DNA from: Rugosimonospora africana
Lineage (GTDB): Bacteria; Actinomycetota; Actinomycetes; Mycobacteriales; Micromonosporaceae
Reading direction: 5' to 3'
DNA length: 64,000 nucleotides
NCBI RefSeq assembly: GCF_016862975.1
Contig: NZ_BONZ01000048.1
Location: 1-64,000, forward strand
This document shows, piece by piece, positions 25,858 through 35,536 of this stretch. Position 1 is the first letter of the stretch. Each line of letters opens with the position of its first letter. The notes beneath the pieces were generated by a model. It was not told the DNA's origin. It saw nothing but the letters and a program-made list of their open reading frames with translations, and made no database searches. A program made the position numbers and the translations under genes.

Positions 25858-26981
25858 GGCAACTCCACGAGGATTTCGGTCGGCCCGCCGATCGGGCTGG
25901 CGACGGTGAGGGTTCCGTCGAGTGCCTGGACCCGCCGGTTGATCCCGGTGAGGCCGGTGCCGCGTCGTTCGTCGGCGCCGCCGATCCCGTCGTCGCGGAC
26001 CTCGATGGACAGCAGGTCGCCGGTGCGGCGGACCGCGACGGTGGCGCCGGACGCGTGGCTGTGTTTGGCGACGTTGGTGAGCGCTTCGGTGACCGCGAAG
26101 TACGCCACCGCCTCCACCGCGGCCGGTACCGGCCCCAGGTCGCCCAGGTCTACTGTGGCCGGTATGCCGCCACGGCCGGCGACCATCCGCAGCGCGCCGG
26201 CCAGTCCGTGGTCGGCCAGGATCGGCGGGTACATGGTGCGGATCACCTCACGCAACTCGGTCATCGCCTCCTCCGTACCCTCGTGTGCTTCCCGCAGCAA
26301 ATCCGCGACCGCCCCCGCGCCGTCGGGAAGAGCCTGCCGCGCCACCGCCAAGCGCATCGCGATGGCCACCAGCCGCGCCTGGGTACCGTCGTGCAGGTCG
26401 CGTTCGATCCGGCGCAGTTCCGCGCCGTGCGCCTCCAGCACGCCGGTCCGGGTCCGGGTCAGCACCGCGACCCGTTCGGTGAGTTTCTCGGCCGCGGACG
26501 GCGCCAACGCCGCCAACGTGACCCGGGCGTGCAGAGCGGCCAGCAACGGCAACACCCAGTAGGCGACCGCCGCCATCGACGCCAGCTGCGCCAGACCCAC
26601 GACCAGCGCCGTCCCCCAGCTGGTCACCGCGACCTCGCTGAACAGGTGGGGCGGTTCACCCGCCGGAAACATCCACCAGGCCGGAATCACCACGACGGCG
26701 GTCAGCAGGTTGCCCACGCAGAGCACCGCGAGAACGCCGGCCGGCAGCCCGATTGCCACCTGCGCGGGCAACCAGCGCAGTGACCACCGCCACAGGATCG
26801 GATGCGAGCGCACCGGTTGCCCGCGCAGCCGTGCGGCACGGTCTCGGTGCCACCGCGCCCACGGCGCCGCCAGCGCCGGATGCCACAGCAGCGGCAGTAC
26901 GAGAACCGTCATCACGGCGGTACCGAGCGTGGTGAACAGGTACACCGTTGCCCGCCGCGTCCGAACCCATCGTTGTCCCAC
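25848..26981 (-). CDS. NarL-type membrane sensor histidine kinase
   Basis: A 377-residue kinase. The N-terminal ~170 residues contain about four hydrophobic segments (VYLFTTLGTAVMTVLVLPLL first), forming a membrane sensor. The HisKA_3 motif is ELRRIERDLHDGTQARLVAI, with the phospho-histidine in DLHDG. The ATPase domain has ALTNVAKHSHAS, DDGIGGAD and GTGLTGINRRVQAL. It shares a short intergenic region (26982-27092) with the divergent serine hydrolase. The input is probably a membrane or envelope signal. Confidence 0.92.
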   Translation of the reverse strand: MGQRWVRTRRATVYLFTTLGTAVMTVLVLPLLWHPALAAPWARWHRDRAARLRGQPVRSHPILWRWSLRWLPAQVAIGLPAGVLAVLCVGNLLTAVVVIPAWWMFPAGEPPHLFSEVAVTSWGTALVVGLAQLASMAAVAYWVLPLLAALHARVTLAALAPSAAEKLTERVAVLTRTRTGVLEAHGAELRRIERDLHDGTQARLVAIAMRLAVARQALPDGAGAVADLLREAHEGTEEAMTELREVIRTMYPPILADHGLAGALRMVAGRGGIPATVDLGDLGPVPAAVEAVAYFAVTEALTNVAKHSHASGATVAVRRTGDLLSIEVRDDGIGGADERRGTGLTGINRRVQALDGTLTVASPIGGPTEILVELPCG

Positions 26982-27092
26982 CCGAACACTCCTATCAGGC
27001 GGCGTGGCGGGACGGCACTACAGCCCGGGGTACCTTTTGCTGGGCAGTGAGCGGTATCGGACACAGCCGTTGCGCCACCTAGCGTTCGGCCC

Positions 27093-28253
27093 ATGAGAAC
27101 TTCAATCGTATGCGCCGTGGTCGCTCTGACCGGTATCGCGGTGGCCGTCGGTGACGGGCCGGTGGCCAGGGCCGTCAGCCATCCAGCGCAGAGCACGCGC
27201 CTGCAACGGGACGTCGACGCGATACACAGGCTCGGCCTCTCCGGAGCGCAGGCCCGCCTGGTCACAGCCGATGGCAGGCAGTACGTCGCCACGAGCGGCG
27301 TCGCCGACGTGACCACGAAGCGACCGGTACCTGCCAACGGCCACTTCCGCGTCGCCAGCACCGGAAAGGCGCTCATCGCCACGGTGGCTCTGCAACTCGT
27401 CGGCGAACACCGGCTCTCGCTCGACGACACCGTGGAGCACTGGCTGCCCGGCGTCGTCCGGGGCAACGGCAACGACGGGAACCGCATCACCGTTCGTGAG
27501 CTCCTGCAGCACACCAGCGGCATCCACGACGACTTCCCCGACTTCACCACCAGCGCGGCGGACTTCTACCAGCACCGGCACGACATCTACACACCCCAGC
27601 AGATCGTGGCCAGGGCCATGCGGCACCAACCCGACTTCGCGCCGGGGACGGGGTGGGGCTACTGCACGACCGGATATCTGCTCATGGACATGATCATCGA
27701 AAAGGTCACCGGGCATTCCTGGTACGACGAGGTCAGCCGCAGGATCGTCAAGCCGCTCGGGCTCAGCCAGACCTCCTGGCCTGGCTTCTCACCCACCATG
27801 CCGCAGCCGTACGCGCACGCCTACCAGCCGCTCGGGGCCGACGGGCAGGTCGACGTCACCGATCACGTCGTGATCGACCCGGAGGGCGCCATCATCTCCA
27901 CCACCCGCGACGTCAACCGCTTCTTCCGGGCGCTGCTCGGCGGCCAGCTGCTGCGGCCGGCGCAACTCGCCGAGATGACCAGGACCGTCCCGATCAGCCG
28001 GGAACTCGAGCAGATCCTGCCTGGCGCCCGCTACGGCCTCGGACTGTTCCAACGCCCACTGCCGTGCGGTGGCACCTACTGGAGCCACCCCGGCGGTGAC
28101 GAAGGCTACATCACCGACGACGGGGTCACTGCCGATGGCCGGCGCAGCGTGGTGCTGTCGGTGTCCAGCGACCTCGGCGACTTCGCTCGCCAGCAGGCTG
28201 CGGCCGACACCCTGGTCGGCGATGCACTGTGCGGGTCGGCGAATCGAGGCTGA
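27093..28253 (+). CDS. Exported serine hydrolase (D-Ala-D-Ala carboxypeptidase/class C-like)
   Basis: A 386-residue protein with a signal peptide (1-28). The catalytic domain has SxxK in FRVASTGKALIAT, the second motif YCTTGYLLM (Tyr retained, Asn position changed to Thr), and a third motif HPGGDEGY in place of KTG. This fits the serine beta-lactamase/DD-peptidase superfamily acting outside the cell on peptidoglycan stems or esters. No ribosome site is seen. TAGCGT sits 6-11 nt before the ATG, so a leaderless message is possible. Its divergence from the two-component genes suggests control by them. Confidence 0.85.
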   Translation: MRTSIVCAVVALTGIAVAVGDGPVARAVSHPAQSTRLQRDVDAIHRLGLSGAQARLVTADGRQYVATSGVADVTTKRPVPANGHFRVASTGKALIATVALQLVGEHRLSLDDTVEHWLPGVVRGNGNDGNRITVRELLQHTSGIHDDFPDFTTSAADFYQHRHDIYTPQQIVARAMRHQPDFAPGTGWGYCTTGYLLMDMIIEKVTGHSWYDEVSRRIVKPLGLSQTSWPGFSPTMPQPYAHAYQPLGADGQVDVTDHVVIDPEGAIISTTRDVNRFFRALLGGQLLRPAQLAEMTRTVPISRELEQILPGARYGLGLFQRPLPCGGTYWSHPGGDEGYITDDGVTADGRRSVVLSVSSDLGDFARQQAAADTLVGDALCGSANRG

Positions 28254-28278
28254 TCGGACGGATACCATCGTTGCCAAG

Positions 28279-28297
28279 ATATCCTGTTAGCTGATAT
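28279..28297. promoter_or_regulatory. Inverted repeat before PadR gene
   Basis: ATATC and GATAT arms separated by 9 nt lie about 12 nt upstream of the PadR start, within the likely promoter. PadR proteins often repress their own promoter through such palindromes, so this may be the autoregulatory operator. Confidence 0.45.
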
Positions 28298-28308
28298 ATG
28301 TTTCGGTC

Positions 28309-28734
28309 ATGGTCGCACCTCTGCGGGAACCGACATTCCTCATCCTCACGGCGCTCGCGCGCACACCGTTGCACGGCTACGGGCTGATCACTGAGGTCGC
28401 CGAGCTTTCCGGAGGAGCACTCGAGCTACGTCCCGGAACGCTTTACGGCGCTCTGGACCGGCTGACCGACGACGGGCTTGTCATCCTCGATCGAGAGGAG
28501 GTAGTCGACGGCCGCGCCCGCAAGTACTACCGCCTCACCGAGCGAGGCGACGCCGCGCTCCGGGCCGAGACCGAGCGCCTGCGCCGCACCGTACAAGCCG
28601 CGACCCGCCGACTTGCTGACCGCGCGAGGCTGCGACCGGCCGACGGCACGGCCAGCGCCAGCGATGCGGGTGGCCGAGACCGCAGGCGACGATCGGCACC
28701 TCCGGCGATCCGGTTCGCCGGAGGTGCCTCGTGA
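28309..28734 (+). CDS. PadR-family transcriptional regulator
   Basis: A 141-residue regulator. The winged helix covers 1-95: EPTFLILTALARTPLHGYGL, ELRPGTLYGALDRLTDDGLV and RKYYRLTERGDAAL. The C-terminal segment is short and Arg/Ala-rich. PadR proteins act as dimers that repress nearby genes, often transporters, in response to small ligands. No Shine-Dalgarno is visible. The stop overlaps the next gene's GTG start (GTGA), so the downstream membrane protein is the likely target and partner. Confidence 0.92.
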   Translation: MVAPLREPTFLILTALARTPLHGYGLITEVAELSGGALELRPGTLYGALDRLTDDGLVILDREEVVDGRARKYYRLTERGDAALRAETERLRRTVQAATRRLADRARLRPADGTASASDAGGRDRRRRSAPPAIRFAGGAS

Positions 28735-29696
28735 GCGACGAACTGCGCAACCGTTATCGCGCGCTGCTGCGCTGGTATCCGACCGACTACCGCACCGAAC
28801 GCGGTGACGAGATCGTTGAGACGTACCTGGACCTCGCCGCGCCGGGACAGCGGCGACCGCACCCGAGTGATGTGGTCGACCTCATCCGCGGATGCGTGCG
28901 TGCGCACCTTCGAGCCCGCCACTCGCTCGGACTCGCGGACGCGCTGCCGATCGCGGCGAACCTCGCCTTGATGACTGCCACCGTCCTCGCCGCGCTGTGG
29001 CTCGTCCTCGCGGAACGGACCACCGTGCCCGGCGACTTCCTGTGGCATTCGCCGGGGCCGTTCGTCACCCTCGGCGCCGCCGCGTGGATCGCCTGGCTGC
29101 TTACGCCCGCCGCCGCTCTCCTCGGGTTCGGCCGGCCGGCGGTCGCGCTCGCCCTGCTCACCACAGCGGCGCTCGTACCGGTCGCCACGCTGACCTCATA
29201 CGTGCGGCCGCCGCTGTTCGTGTTGGTGCCGCAGATCGCGCTCGGCATGGTCGCGCTGGCCGTGCCTGCCCGACGCTGGTCGCCGGTCAGTGGGGTCGGT
29301 CTGGCCGTGACGGCGGCGACCGCCGGGCTGGCAGCACGGAGTGGAGTGGCAAAGTTCTACTACACGCTGCTCGCCACGCTGCCGTACGCCGGGCTGTGCC
29401 TGGCAGCAGTTTCCGTCATCACCGCCATCGTCCTCGGCGTACGGCGAGACCCGCGCGGCTGGTGGGCGGCGCTCATTCTGTTGGGCCCGGTGCTACTGCT
29501 CGCCACCACTCACCGGTCGCTGGCAATCGATCAGCAGTGGTCGACCTGGTCGCTCGCACCGGCCGCGACATGGTGGACCGGGGCAGCCACGACGGCTGTC
29601 GTGACGGCTATCGCGGTCGCCGCCGTATGCGCGACACTGTGGCTGCGAGGCTGGCTGGTCAGCTACCCGGCGCATGGGAGCCCCACCCGCGACTGA
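28731..29696 (+). CDS. Integral membrane protein paired with PadR
   Basis: A 321-residue polytopic protein. The soluble N-terminus RYRALLRWYPTDYRTERGDE resembles the small domain often seen on membrane proteins co-encoded with PadR regulators. It is followed by about eight hydrophobic segments from residue 70 to the end. No transporter family signature is recognised. It is translationally coupled to PadR. Its role may be in membrane stress response or permease-like activity; not determined. Confidence 0.75.
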   Translation: MSDELRNRYRALLRWYPTDYRTERGDEIVETYLDLAAPGQRRPHPSDVVDLIRGCVRAHLRARHSLGLADALPIAANLALMTATVLAALWLVLAERTTVPGDFLWHSPGPFVTLGAAAWIAWLLTPAAALLGFGRPAVALALLTTAALVPVATLTSYVRPPLFVLVPQIALGMVALAVPARRWSPVSGVGLAVTAATAGLAARSGVAKFYYTLLATLPYAGLCLAAVSVITAIVLGVRRDPRGWWAALILLGPVLLLATTHRSLAIDQQWSTWSLAPAATWWTGAATTAVVTAIAVAAVCATLWLRGWLVSYPAHGSPTRD

Positions 29697-29831
29697 AGCA
29701 GGCTCCGGCGTCGTCCACTGCTGCGGCCCGCGCTCGGATGGTGCGTTTGTCGCCGCCGACAACCGGGAAGCCGCCCGGTTTGGCACCCACTCCATTGATC
29801 GTTGGTTCATGATTGACCAGCCTTTTCCGCT

Positions 29832-31547
29832 ATGGATGCAGATCGGGCGAGGCGTCTGGAAGAGCTGCGGACGACCACGCTGTTCACACGGGACAAGAGC
29901 GGACTCTCCAAAGAGGAGAAGATCCGGCTCTCGTACGAGCGGTTCCGGGCGATGGCAAAGGCCGCCGTGTTGACTCGCCAGGACATTCTGGACGGGATGC
30001 CGGTGGTCGAACTCTTCGACACCGACGCCATCTCAGTGGACACGTCACTCGCACTGATTTTCATCACGCACTACGTCATCTGTCTGGGTACGATCCTGCA
30101 CCTGGCCGAGGGGCGCGACGACCTCGACGAGGTCATCGACCAGCTGATGAGCCTCGACGCCATCTGCCCCGCGCTTCTGACCGAGCTGGGCTACGGCAAC
30201 AACGTGCAGTCGCTGGAGACCGAGGCCCGGTTCCTACCCGACAGCCAGGAATTCGACATCCACACTCCCAACGACGGCGCGCTGAAGTTCATCAGCTACA
30301 CCGGGTTGCCGGGAGTCGCCAAGACAGCGCTGGTCTACGCCCGCCTGTGGGTCGGTGACCGCGACTGCGGCGTCCACCCGTTCATCGTGCCGATCCGGGG
30401 CGCGGAAGGGGCCACGTTCCCGGGGGTCACCGTTCGGGCGGTGGTCGACCGGATGACACCCGACCCGCTGGACCACGCCATCACGCGATTCGACCACGTG
30501 CGGGTACCGCGTCGGATGTTCCTGGGCGGCCGGCACAACAGCGTGTCGGAGGACGGCACCTTCCACACCGACCTCCCGGATCAACGGGCCATCTTTCTCA
30601 ACACCATGAGTCGCTTAGACTTCGCCAAGCTCTCGCTCATCACCGGCGCTGTGCGGATGGCCCGTATCAGCCTCGCACTGGGGCTGGAATTCGCCGCGCA
30701 GCGCACGATTGTCGCCCCCGGCCGCGACAATCCGCTGCGATTGCCGGTCGGCTACCTGGTCAGCCAGCAGGTTCCGCTGATGACGGCGTACGCGAAGTAC
30801 CGTGCCGCCGACGTGCTCTACCGGTTGGCGACGGACAAGTTGGCGGGGCTCCCGCTGCCCGCATGGGTTCAAGCGGAGGCGGCCGACATCGTGAGTATCG
30901 CGAAGTACACCAGCATCCCGCTGGTTGTGGACGCCATCACGACCTGCACCGAGCGCTGCGGTTCGCACGCCTACATGGAGCGCAATCGACTGTCCACCTA
31001 CCTCATCAGCTCGATGCACGCCAACACCGCGGACGGCGACGCCCTGCCGCTGTCGCTGCAGGTCGCCAGGGCGATGATGCGCTCGGCCACCTATCGGCCG
31101 CCGGTCGAAACACTGGAGGGTGCCGAGGCGGTGGAGGAGGGGGGAATCCTCTCGTACTCACGGCTGCTGGCCGTCCGCGAGCGCATGCTGTACGACCAGC
31201 TTGCCAGCCGCCTGGCCAACGGTAGCTGGCAAGCGAACCTGAACCGGGCCCACGACCTGGCGCGCACCCGCGGCCTGCGCATCGCTGTCGCCGGCCTGGA
31301 GCGGGACGCCCCAGAGGTCGCTGAGCTGTTCGGAATGCTGCTCGTGCGCGAGTTCGCCGCCTGGTATGCCGGGCAGGGCGTGCTCAGGCCGGACGAGCTG
31401 ACCGGCCTGGACGACCGGATCGAGCGGCAGGCGACGCGCCTGTTCCTGGAGGCCCCGGACATCAGGAAGCGGCTGGGCGTGGACAACTTCATCGCCGGGC
31501 TGCCGATGGGACAGCCGGACTATGTGAGCGCATGGGCCTCGCTGTGA
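29832..31547 (+). CDS. Acyl-CoA oxidase/dehydrogenase-like flavoenzyme
   Basis: A 571-residue protein with the acyl-CoA oxidase fold. The middle FAD/substrate domain has LKFISYTGLPGVAKTALVYA and VPIRGAEG, the linker ITRFDHVRVPRRMFLGG, and a C-terminal helical part with HAYMERNRLSTYL. Length exceeds typical acyl-CoA dehydrogenases (about 380-400) and fits ACOX. Substrate is unknown. It is followed after 13 nt by a DHA2 exporter, so the pair may modify and export a compound. The ATG has no ribosome site. Confidence 0.82.
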   Translation: MDADRARRLEELRTTTLFTRDKSGLSKEEKIRLSYERFRAMAKAAVLTRQDILDGMPVVELFDTDAISVDTSLALIFITHYVICLGTILHLAEGRDDLDEVIDQLMSLDAICPALLTELGYGNNVQSLETEARFLPDSQEFDIHTPNDGALKFISYTGLPGVAKTALVYARLWVGDRDCGVHPFIVPIRGAEGATFPGVTVRAVVDRMTPDPLDHAITRFDHVRVPRRMFLGGRHNSVSEDGTFHTDLPDQRAIFLNTMSRLDFAKLSLITGAVRMARISLALGLEFAAQRTIVAPGRDNPLRLPVGYLVSQQVPLMTAYAKYRAADVLYRLATDKLAGLPLPAWVQAEAADIVSIAKYTSIPLVVDAITTCTERCGSHAYMERNRLSTYLISSMHANTADGDALPLSLQVARAMMRSATYRPPVETLEGAEAVEEGGILSYSRLLAVRERMLYDQLASRLANGSWQANLNRAHDLARTRGLRIAVAGLERDAPEVAELFGMLLVREFAAWYAGQGVLRPDELTGLDDRIERQATRLFLEAPDIRKRLGVDNFIAGLPMGQPDYVSAWASL

Positions 31548-31560
31548 CTGGGGTACCGCG

Positions 31561-33168
31561 ATGACCGTGCGGCGCACCGCCACCAAGGCGGCCGGCGGAA
31601 CCGGCCGCGAGGTGCTCATCATGGCGACGCTCGGCTGCTGCTTCCTGGTCGTCATGATGGACAACACGATCCTCAACGTGGCGCTGAACGACATCCAGCA
31701 GAGCCTGCACGCGAGCACCTCGCAGCTACAGTGGACGCTCGACTCGTACATCCTGGTCTACGCGTCGCTGATGTTCTCCGCCGGCAGTCTGGCCGATTCG
31801 TACGGACGGCGCCGCGTACTGGTGGCCGGGCTGCTGGTCTTCGGGATCGCCTCCGCGTTCTCCGCGATGTCGCACAGCGCCGATCAGCTCATCTTCTGGC
31901 GCAGCGCGATGGGTGTGGGCGGCTCGGTGGTACCGCCGGCGACGCTGGCCATCATCAGTGACGTCTTTCCCGACAACCGACGCGGCAAGGCGATCGGGGT
32001 GTGGTCGGCGATCGGTGGGCTGTCGATCGCGTTCGGGCCGATCGCCGGAGGCTTCCTGCTGGAAAAGTTCTGGTGGGGATCGGTCTTTCTGGTCAACGTG
32101 CCGATGGTGGCGGTGTGCTCGGTGCTGATCCTGCTGGCGGTGCCGGACTCCCGGGCGGCTGGACGCGATCGGCTGGACTTCGCCGGGGTACTGCTGTCCA
32201 TGGGAGGCACCGGCCTGCTGGTGTACGGCGTGATCCGCGGCGGGGAGGCGGCCGCGTGGACCAGCCCCGGCGTCGCCGGAAGCCTGATCGGGGGCGGCGT
32301 GCTGCTCGCCGCCCTGGTCTGGTTCGAACGGCGGGCCGCGGCCCCGGCGCTTGACGTACGCCCATTGCGCGACGGCGCGTTCGCCGCGTGCACGGGCAGC
32401 GTCGCTGTGTCGTTCTTCGCGCTCACCGGCGGAATGTTCGTGCTGGTGTTCTACCTGCAGATCGTTCTCGCCTTCTCCCCGCTGAAGATGGGCCTCGCGC
32501 TGTTGCCGGTGGCCGCGGGCTCGGTGCTGTCGTCCGGGGCGAGCCACGGCCTGCTGCGGCGCTGGGGAGCCCGGCCGGTAATTGTGCTCGGGCTGGTCCT
32601 GCTGGCCGGCTCCTTCGCGGGCCTGTCGGTGGTCACCGCCGCCACCCCGCGCTGGCAGCTCGAGGCCACGCTCAGCCTTTCCGGACTGGGTATGGGTCTG
32701 GTGATGGGTGCGGCGACGTCGAGCATCATGACGCTGGTACCCAGGGACAAGGCGGGCGTCGGCGCCGGGGTGAACAACACCCTGCGGCAGGTGGGCGCGG
32801 CGTTGGGTGTCGCGGTACTCGGCTCGGTTCTGTCCCAGCGGTACCACTCCGGGCTCGGCACCGCGGTCGACGCACTCCCCGACGACCTGCGCGCCCGAGC
32901 CGCCAACTCGTTGGGCGGCACGACGACCTCTCTCACCGAGGCCGCGCACCGCCCGGGCGGGCTGGCGTCGGGCGGAGCGGCGCTGGCCGATCGGGCGCAG
33001 CATGCCTACCTGTCGGCCATGCACCTGACCGTGCTTGTCGCCGTCGCCGCGCTGACCGTCACCGGGCTGCTGGTGGTGCGGTGGCTGCCCGGCAGGGCGA
33101 CGCCACCGGTGTCCGTGTCGACGAGGCAGGACGACCATGCGGAGCAGGAGGAGCCAGTGCTGCCATGA
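31561..33168 (+). CDS. DHA2-family MFS drug/H+ antiporter
   Basis: A 535-residue transporter with about 14 transmembrane helices. Motif C-like regions and the first-helix motif VVMMDNTILNVAL are characteristic of DHA2 multidrug exporters, as is DSYGRRRVLVAGLLVFG (motif A) between helices 2 and 3. The C-terminus is a polar cytoplasmic tail. GGGG precedes the ATG. It forms an operon with the acyl-CoA-oxidase-like gene and converges on the PucR regulator gene 18 nt away. It probably exports a hydrophobic cation or antibiotic; the substrate is not known. Confidence 0.93.
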   Translation: MTVRRTATKAAGGTGREVLIMATLGCCFLVVMMDNTILNVALNDIQQSLHASTSQLQWTLDSYILVYASLMFSAGSLADSYGRRRVLVAGLLVFGIASAFSAMSHSADQLIFWRSAMGVGGSVVPPATLAIISDVFPDNRRGKAIGVWSAIGGLSIAFGPIAGGFLLEKFWWGSVFLVNVPMVAVCSVLILLAVPDSRAAGRDRLDFAGVLLSMGGTGLLVYGVIRGGEAAAWTSPGVAGSLIGGGVLLAALVWFERRAAAPALDVRPLRDGAFAACTGSVAVSFFALTGGMFVLVFYLQIVLAFSPLKMGLALLPVAAGSVLSSGASHGLLRRWGARPVIVLGLVLLAGSFAGLSVVTAATPRWQLEATLSLSGLGMGLVMGAATSSIMTLVPRDKAGVGAGVNNTLRQVGAALGVAVLGSVLSQRYHSGLGTAVDALPDDLRARAANSLGGTTTSLTEAAHRPGGLASGGAALADRAQHAYLSAMHLTVLVAVAALTVTGLLVVRWLPGRATPPVSVSTRQDDHAEQEEPVLP

Positions 33169-33185
33169 CCGTGGTGCGTTGCGGC

Positions 33186-34352
33186 TTACGCCGCGCCCAT
33201 CACCGGTCGGGGTTGCCGGCCACGCAGGTTGCGATGGTTCAACGCCCACATCACTTCGGTGCGGGTACGCGGGTGGTCGAGGGCCATGCCGGTGACCTCA
33301 GCGAATCGCCGCAGCCGGTACCGCACCGTGTTCGGATGCACGTGCAGGCTCTCCGCGGTGGCGACGACGTCGAGACCACTCAGGAGCCAGCGCTGTACCG
33401 TGCTTTCCAACTCCTCGGTGTTGGGCAGCGCGTCCAGGAACGGATCGATCCGCCCCGCCAACGCCTCGCCCAGATCACCGCAGCGGAGCATCGCCAGTTC
33501 GAGGGCCAGATCCGCACGAGTCACCGTCCCGGTCCGCCCGAACGCCCGCGCCGCCGCCAGCACCTCGGTTGCCTGACCGAAGCAGGCGGGCACGTCCCAC
33601 AGCGGGGCCGGCCCGGCCACGGCTATCGGATGATCAGCGAGTCCGGTCGGCGGGCGGGTGAGTACGCCGCACACGTCGCCCTCGATCTCCTCCAGCACGC
33701 CCGGGCCGCCGTGGCGCACCAGCGCATCGCGCAACCGGCGTCGACCGGACTGTGTGGGAGCGTGCGCGCGTACGGCGTACACCCGGCTGCCGGGTTCCAA
33801 GAGCCAGCTCAGTGCCGCCGCGCTCAATTCGGCGAGTTTGAGCCGGCCGTGCAGGAGCTGATCCACCACGTCCCGTTGCCCGCGGCGCGGGCCGGCGAGG
33901 CGCTCCAATGTCGCACGGTGCGCGGACATGAACCGGGTGCTGACCGTCGCCGACCACTGGTGCAGGGCGCCGGTGAACGCCGTCAGCACGCCTTCGGGCA
34001 GGTCGGAGGCGCGACAGTACCGGACGGCCCGAACCAGCGCGTCACTGACGTGAAGCTGCATGCCGAGGAGAATGGTGTCGCTGGGGATGCCCTGTTCGGC
34101 GCGCAGGGCGGCAACCGCCGCCGCGCTGCGCAGCTCCGCCCCGGTGGGCTCCCGCAACTCGCGCACGGCCGCCGCCGCGTGTTCGAACAGGGTCCGGGTG
34201 CCTGGCACGAGGTCGGCCAGCGACAGCCGGCCAAGCAGGTCAACGCGTTCCCGGATCGACTCCACGTCCTGCGTCACTATCGTGTCGAGGTCGAGTTCAA
34301 AGTTTCGTACCAGCAGGCGCATGCTTGTGGCGACGGTCTGTCTCGCGGGCAC
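33186..34352 (-). CDS. PucR/CdaR-family transcriptional regulator
   Basis: A 388-residue regulator. The C-terminal PucR-type HTH includes LESTVQRWLLSGLDVVATAE and HVHPNTVRYRLRRFAEVTG. The N-terminal part is a helical ligand-binding or dimerisation region (RAHRATLERLAGPRRGQ near the middle). PucR proteins respond to nitrogen or small metabolites. The GTG follows AAGGGG about 6-8 nt upstream. It is convergent with the exporter. The 213 nt upstream (34353-34565) hold its promoter and no gene. Confidence 0.88.
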   Translation of the reverse strand: MPARQTVATSMRLLVRNFELDLDTIVTQDVESIRERVDLLGRLSLADLVPGTRTLFEHAAAAVRELREPTGAELRSAAAVAALRAEQGIPSDTILLGMQLHVSDALVRAVRYCRASDLPEGVLTAFTGALHQWSATVSTRFMSAHRATLERLAGPRRGQRDVVDQLLHGRLKLAELSAAALSWLLEPGSRVYAVRAHAPTQSGRRRLRDALVRHGGPGVLEEIEGDVCGVLTRPPTGLADHPIAVAGPAPLWDVPACFGQATEVLAAARAFGRTGTVTRADLALELAMLRCGDLGEALAGRIDPFLDALPNTEELESTVQRWLLSGLDVVATAESLHVHPNTVRYRLRRFAEVTGMALDHPRTRTEVMWALNHRNLRGRQPRPVMGAA

Positions 34353-34565
34353 AATTCACCCCTTCCAGTCGGCGAGAGACATTCGGTGTGATGGTAGAGG
34401 CCTACGGATCTTTCGGCGAAAAAGGTCCGGGCGGCCCATTGACGGATCCCGAGGCCTGATCGCGTTGAGCGAGCTGCCCGGCATGGTTGGCCTGCGCCGA
34501 CGTCGGCTACAGCGGGAGTCGTAGGTCGCCAGGAATCAAACCACGGGTGGAGACCCGAGCCGTCT

Positions 34566-35417
34566 TCACGCGGCGAACTCCACGATCAGCCGGGCCAGTT
34601 CGGCCGGCTGATCCTCTGACACGAAGGTGTACGAGTCGGCGACAGTGACCAGTCGTGCGTCGGGCAGGGTTGCCGCGAGTCGTTCGAAGAGCCGGGCAGG
34701 GAAGATCCGGTCGTCCCGCGCACGGACCAGCAGCACCGGCTTGCCGAATCCGGTCAGGGCCTCGGCCGCGGCCAGCGTGTACCTGTTGTGCACACCACCG
34801 ATGAACCGCTTGGTGTCCCGGCGGATCCGGCGGCTGTCGTAGCCCGGCCGCAGGTAGGAGTCGAGGATCCCGGCCGGGATGCCACGCTTGGCCAACCAGC
34901 CGAACGCGGACGGCCGCCGCTGAACGACCGGCAGCCGCAGCAGTCGGCTGCCCAGCCAGATCGCACCGGGCAACCCCACCAGCTTGGGCAGCGAGGTGAA
35001 CGGCTCGGGAAAGAAGTCCTCGAACGCGTCGCACGGGGTGAGCACAACCCGGCCGAGCCGCTGCGGATGGTTGGCCATCAGGATCTGGGTGAGTGCGCCG
35101 CCGGTGTCGTTGGCGACCACGGTGACGTCCGTCAGGTCGAGCGCATCGAGGAACTCCGCGATCATCCCGGCGATCCCGGAGGGCGTCAGGTCGGCGTCGG
35201 CCGGCATGGGTATCCGGTGCGAGCCGAGCGGCCAGTCCGGCGCGAGGCAGCGAAAGCCCGCGTCCGCGACGGCCGGCACGACCTTGCGCCAGAGGTTGGC
35301 GTTGACCAGCAGGCCGTGCACGAACACCACGGGTGGGCCGGAACCGCGCTCGGTGTAGGCGACCCGGCCGCTGGGCAGGGCCACGGTCCTGCCGGTGCCG
35401 AGGGCCGCGTCGAGCAT
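34566..35417 (-). CDS. Alpha/beta-fold hydrolase
   Basis: A 283-residue hydrolase. VVFVHGLLVNANLWRKV forms the oxyanion strand, and the nucleophile turn reads VVANDTGGALTQ. This places an Asp where serine hydrolases have Ser, as in haloalkane dehalogenases and epoxide hydrolases. An acidic residue follows in RDDRIFP. The expected late histidine is not evident: the segment reads VADSYTFVSEDQP. Activity is therefore uncertain. The ATG has GGAAAGAGG about 5 nt upstream. It is divergent from the XRE regulator, which probably controls it. Confidence 0.82.
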   Translation of the reverse strand: MLDAALGTGRTVALPSGRVAYTERGSGPPVVFVHGLLVNANLWRKVVPAVADAGFRCLAPDWPLGSHRIPMPADADLTPSGIAGMIAEFLDALDLTDVTVVANDTGGALTQILMANHPQRLGRVVLTPCDAFEDFFPEPFTSLPKLVGLPGAIWLGSRLLRLPVVQRRPSAFGWLAKRGIPAGILDSYLRPGYDSRRIRRDTKRFIGGVHNRYTLAAAEALTGFGKPVLLVRARDDRIFPARLFERLAATLPDARLVTVADSYTFVSEDQPAELARLIVEFAA

Positions 35418-35523
35418 TCGTGCCTCTTTCCAGGGTTCTGCCGATTTCTCGAGTGCCACTCTCGGTTCCTGTCGGAACTGGGGAACGTAGCCATCCTGCA
35501 CGCCCGGGTGACGCGATTGCGAA

Positions 35524-35536
35524 TACCTGGCAGGTA
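35524..35536. promoter_or_regulatory. Perfect palindrome, likely XRE operator
   Basis: TACCTG-G-CAGGTA, a 13-nt palindrome with 6-nt arms, lies 39 nt before the XRE regulator start and 106 nt before the divergent hydrolase. The position suits an operator controlling both promoters. Confidence 0.55.

Noticed and set aside
31726-33249. A 507-codon frame antisense to the DHA2 exporter
   Set aside because: Arg/His/Gln-rich composition with no motif, fully overlapping a clear transporter.
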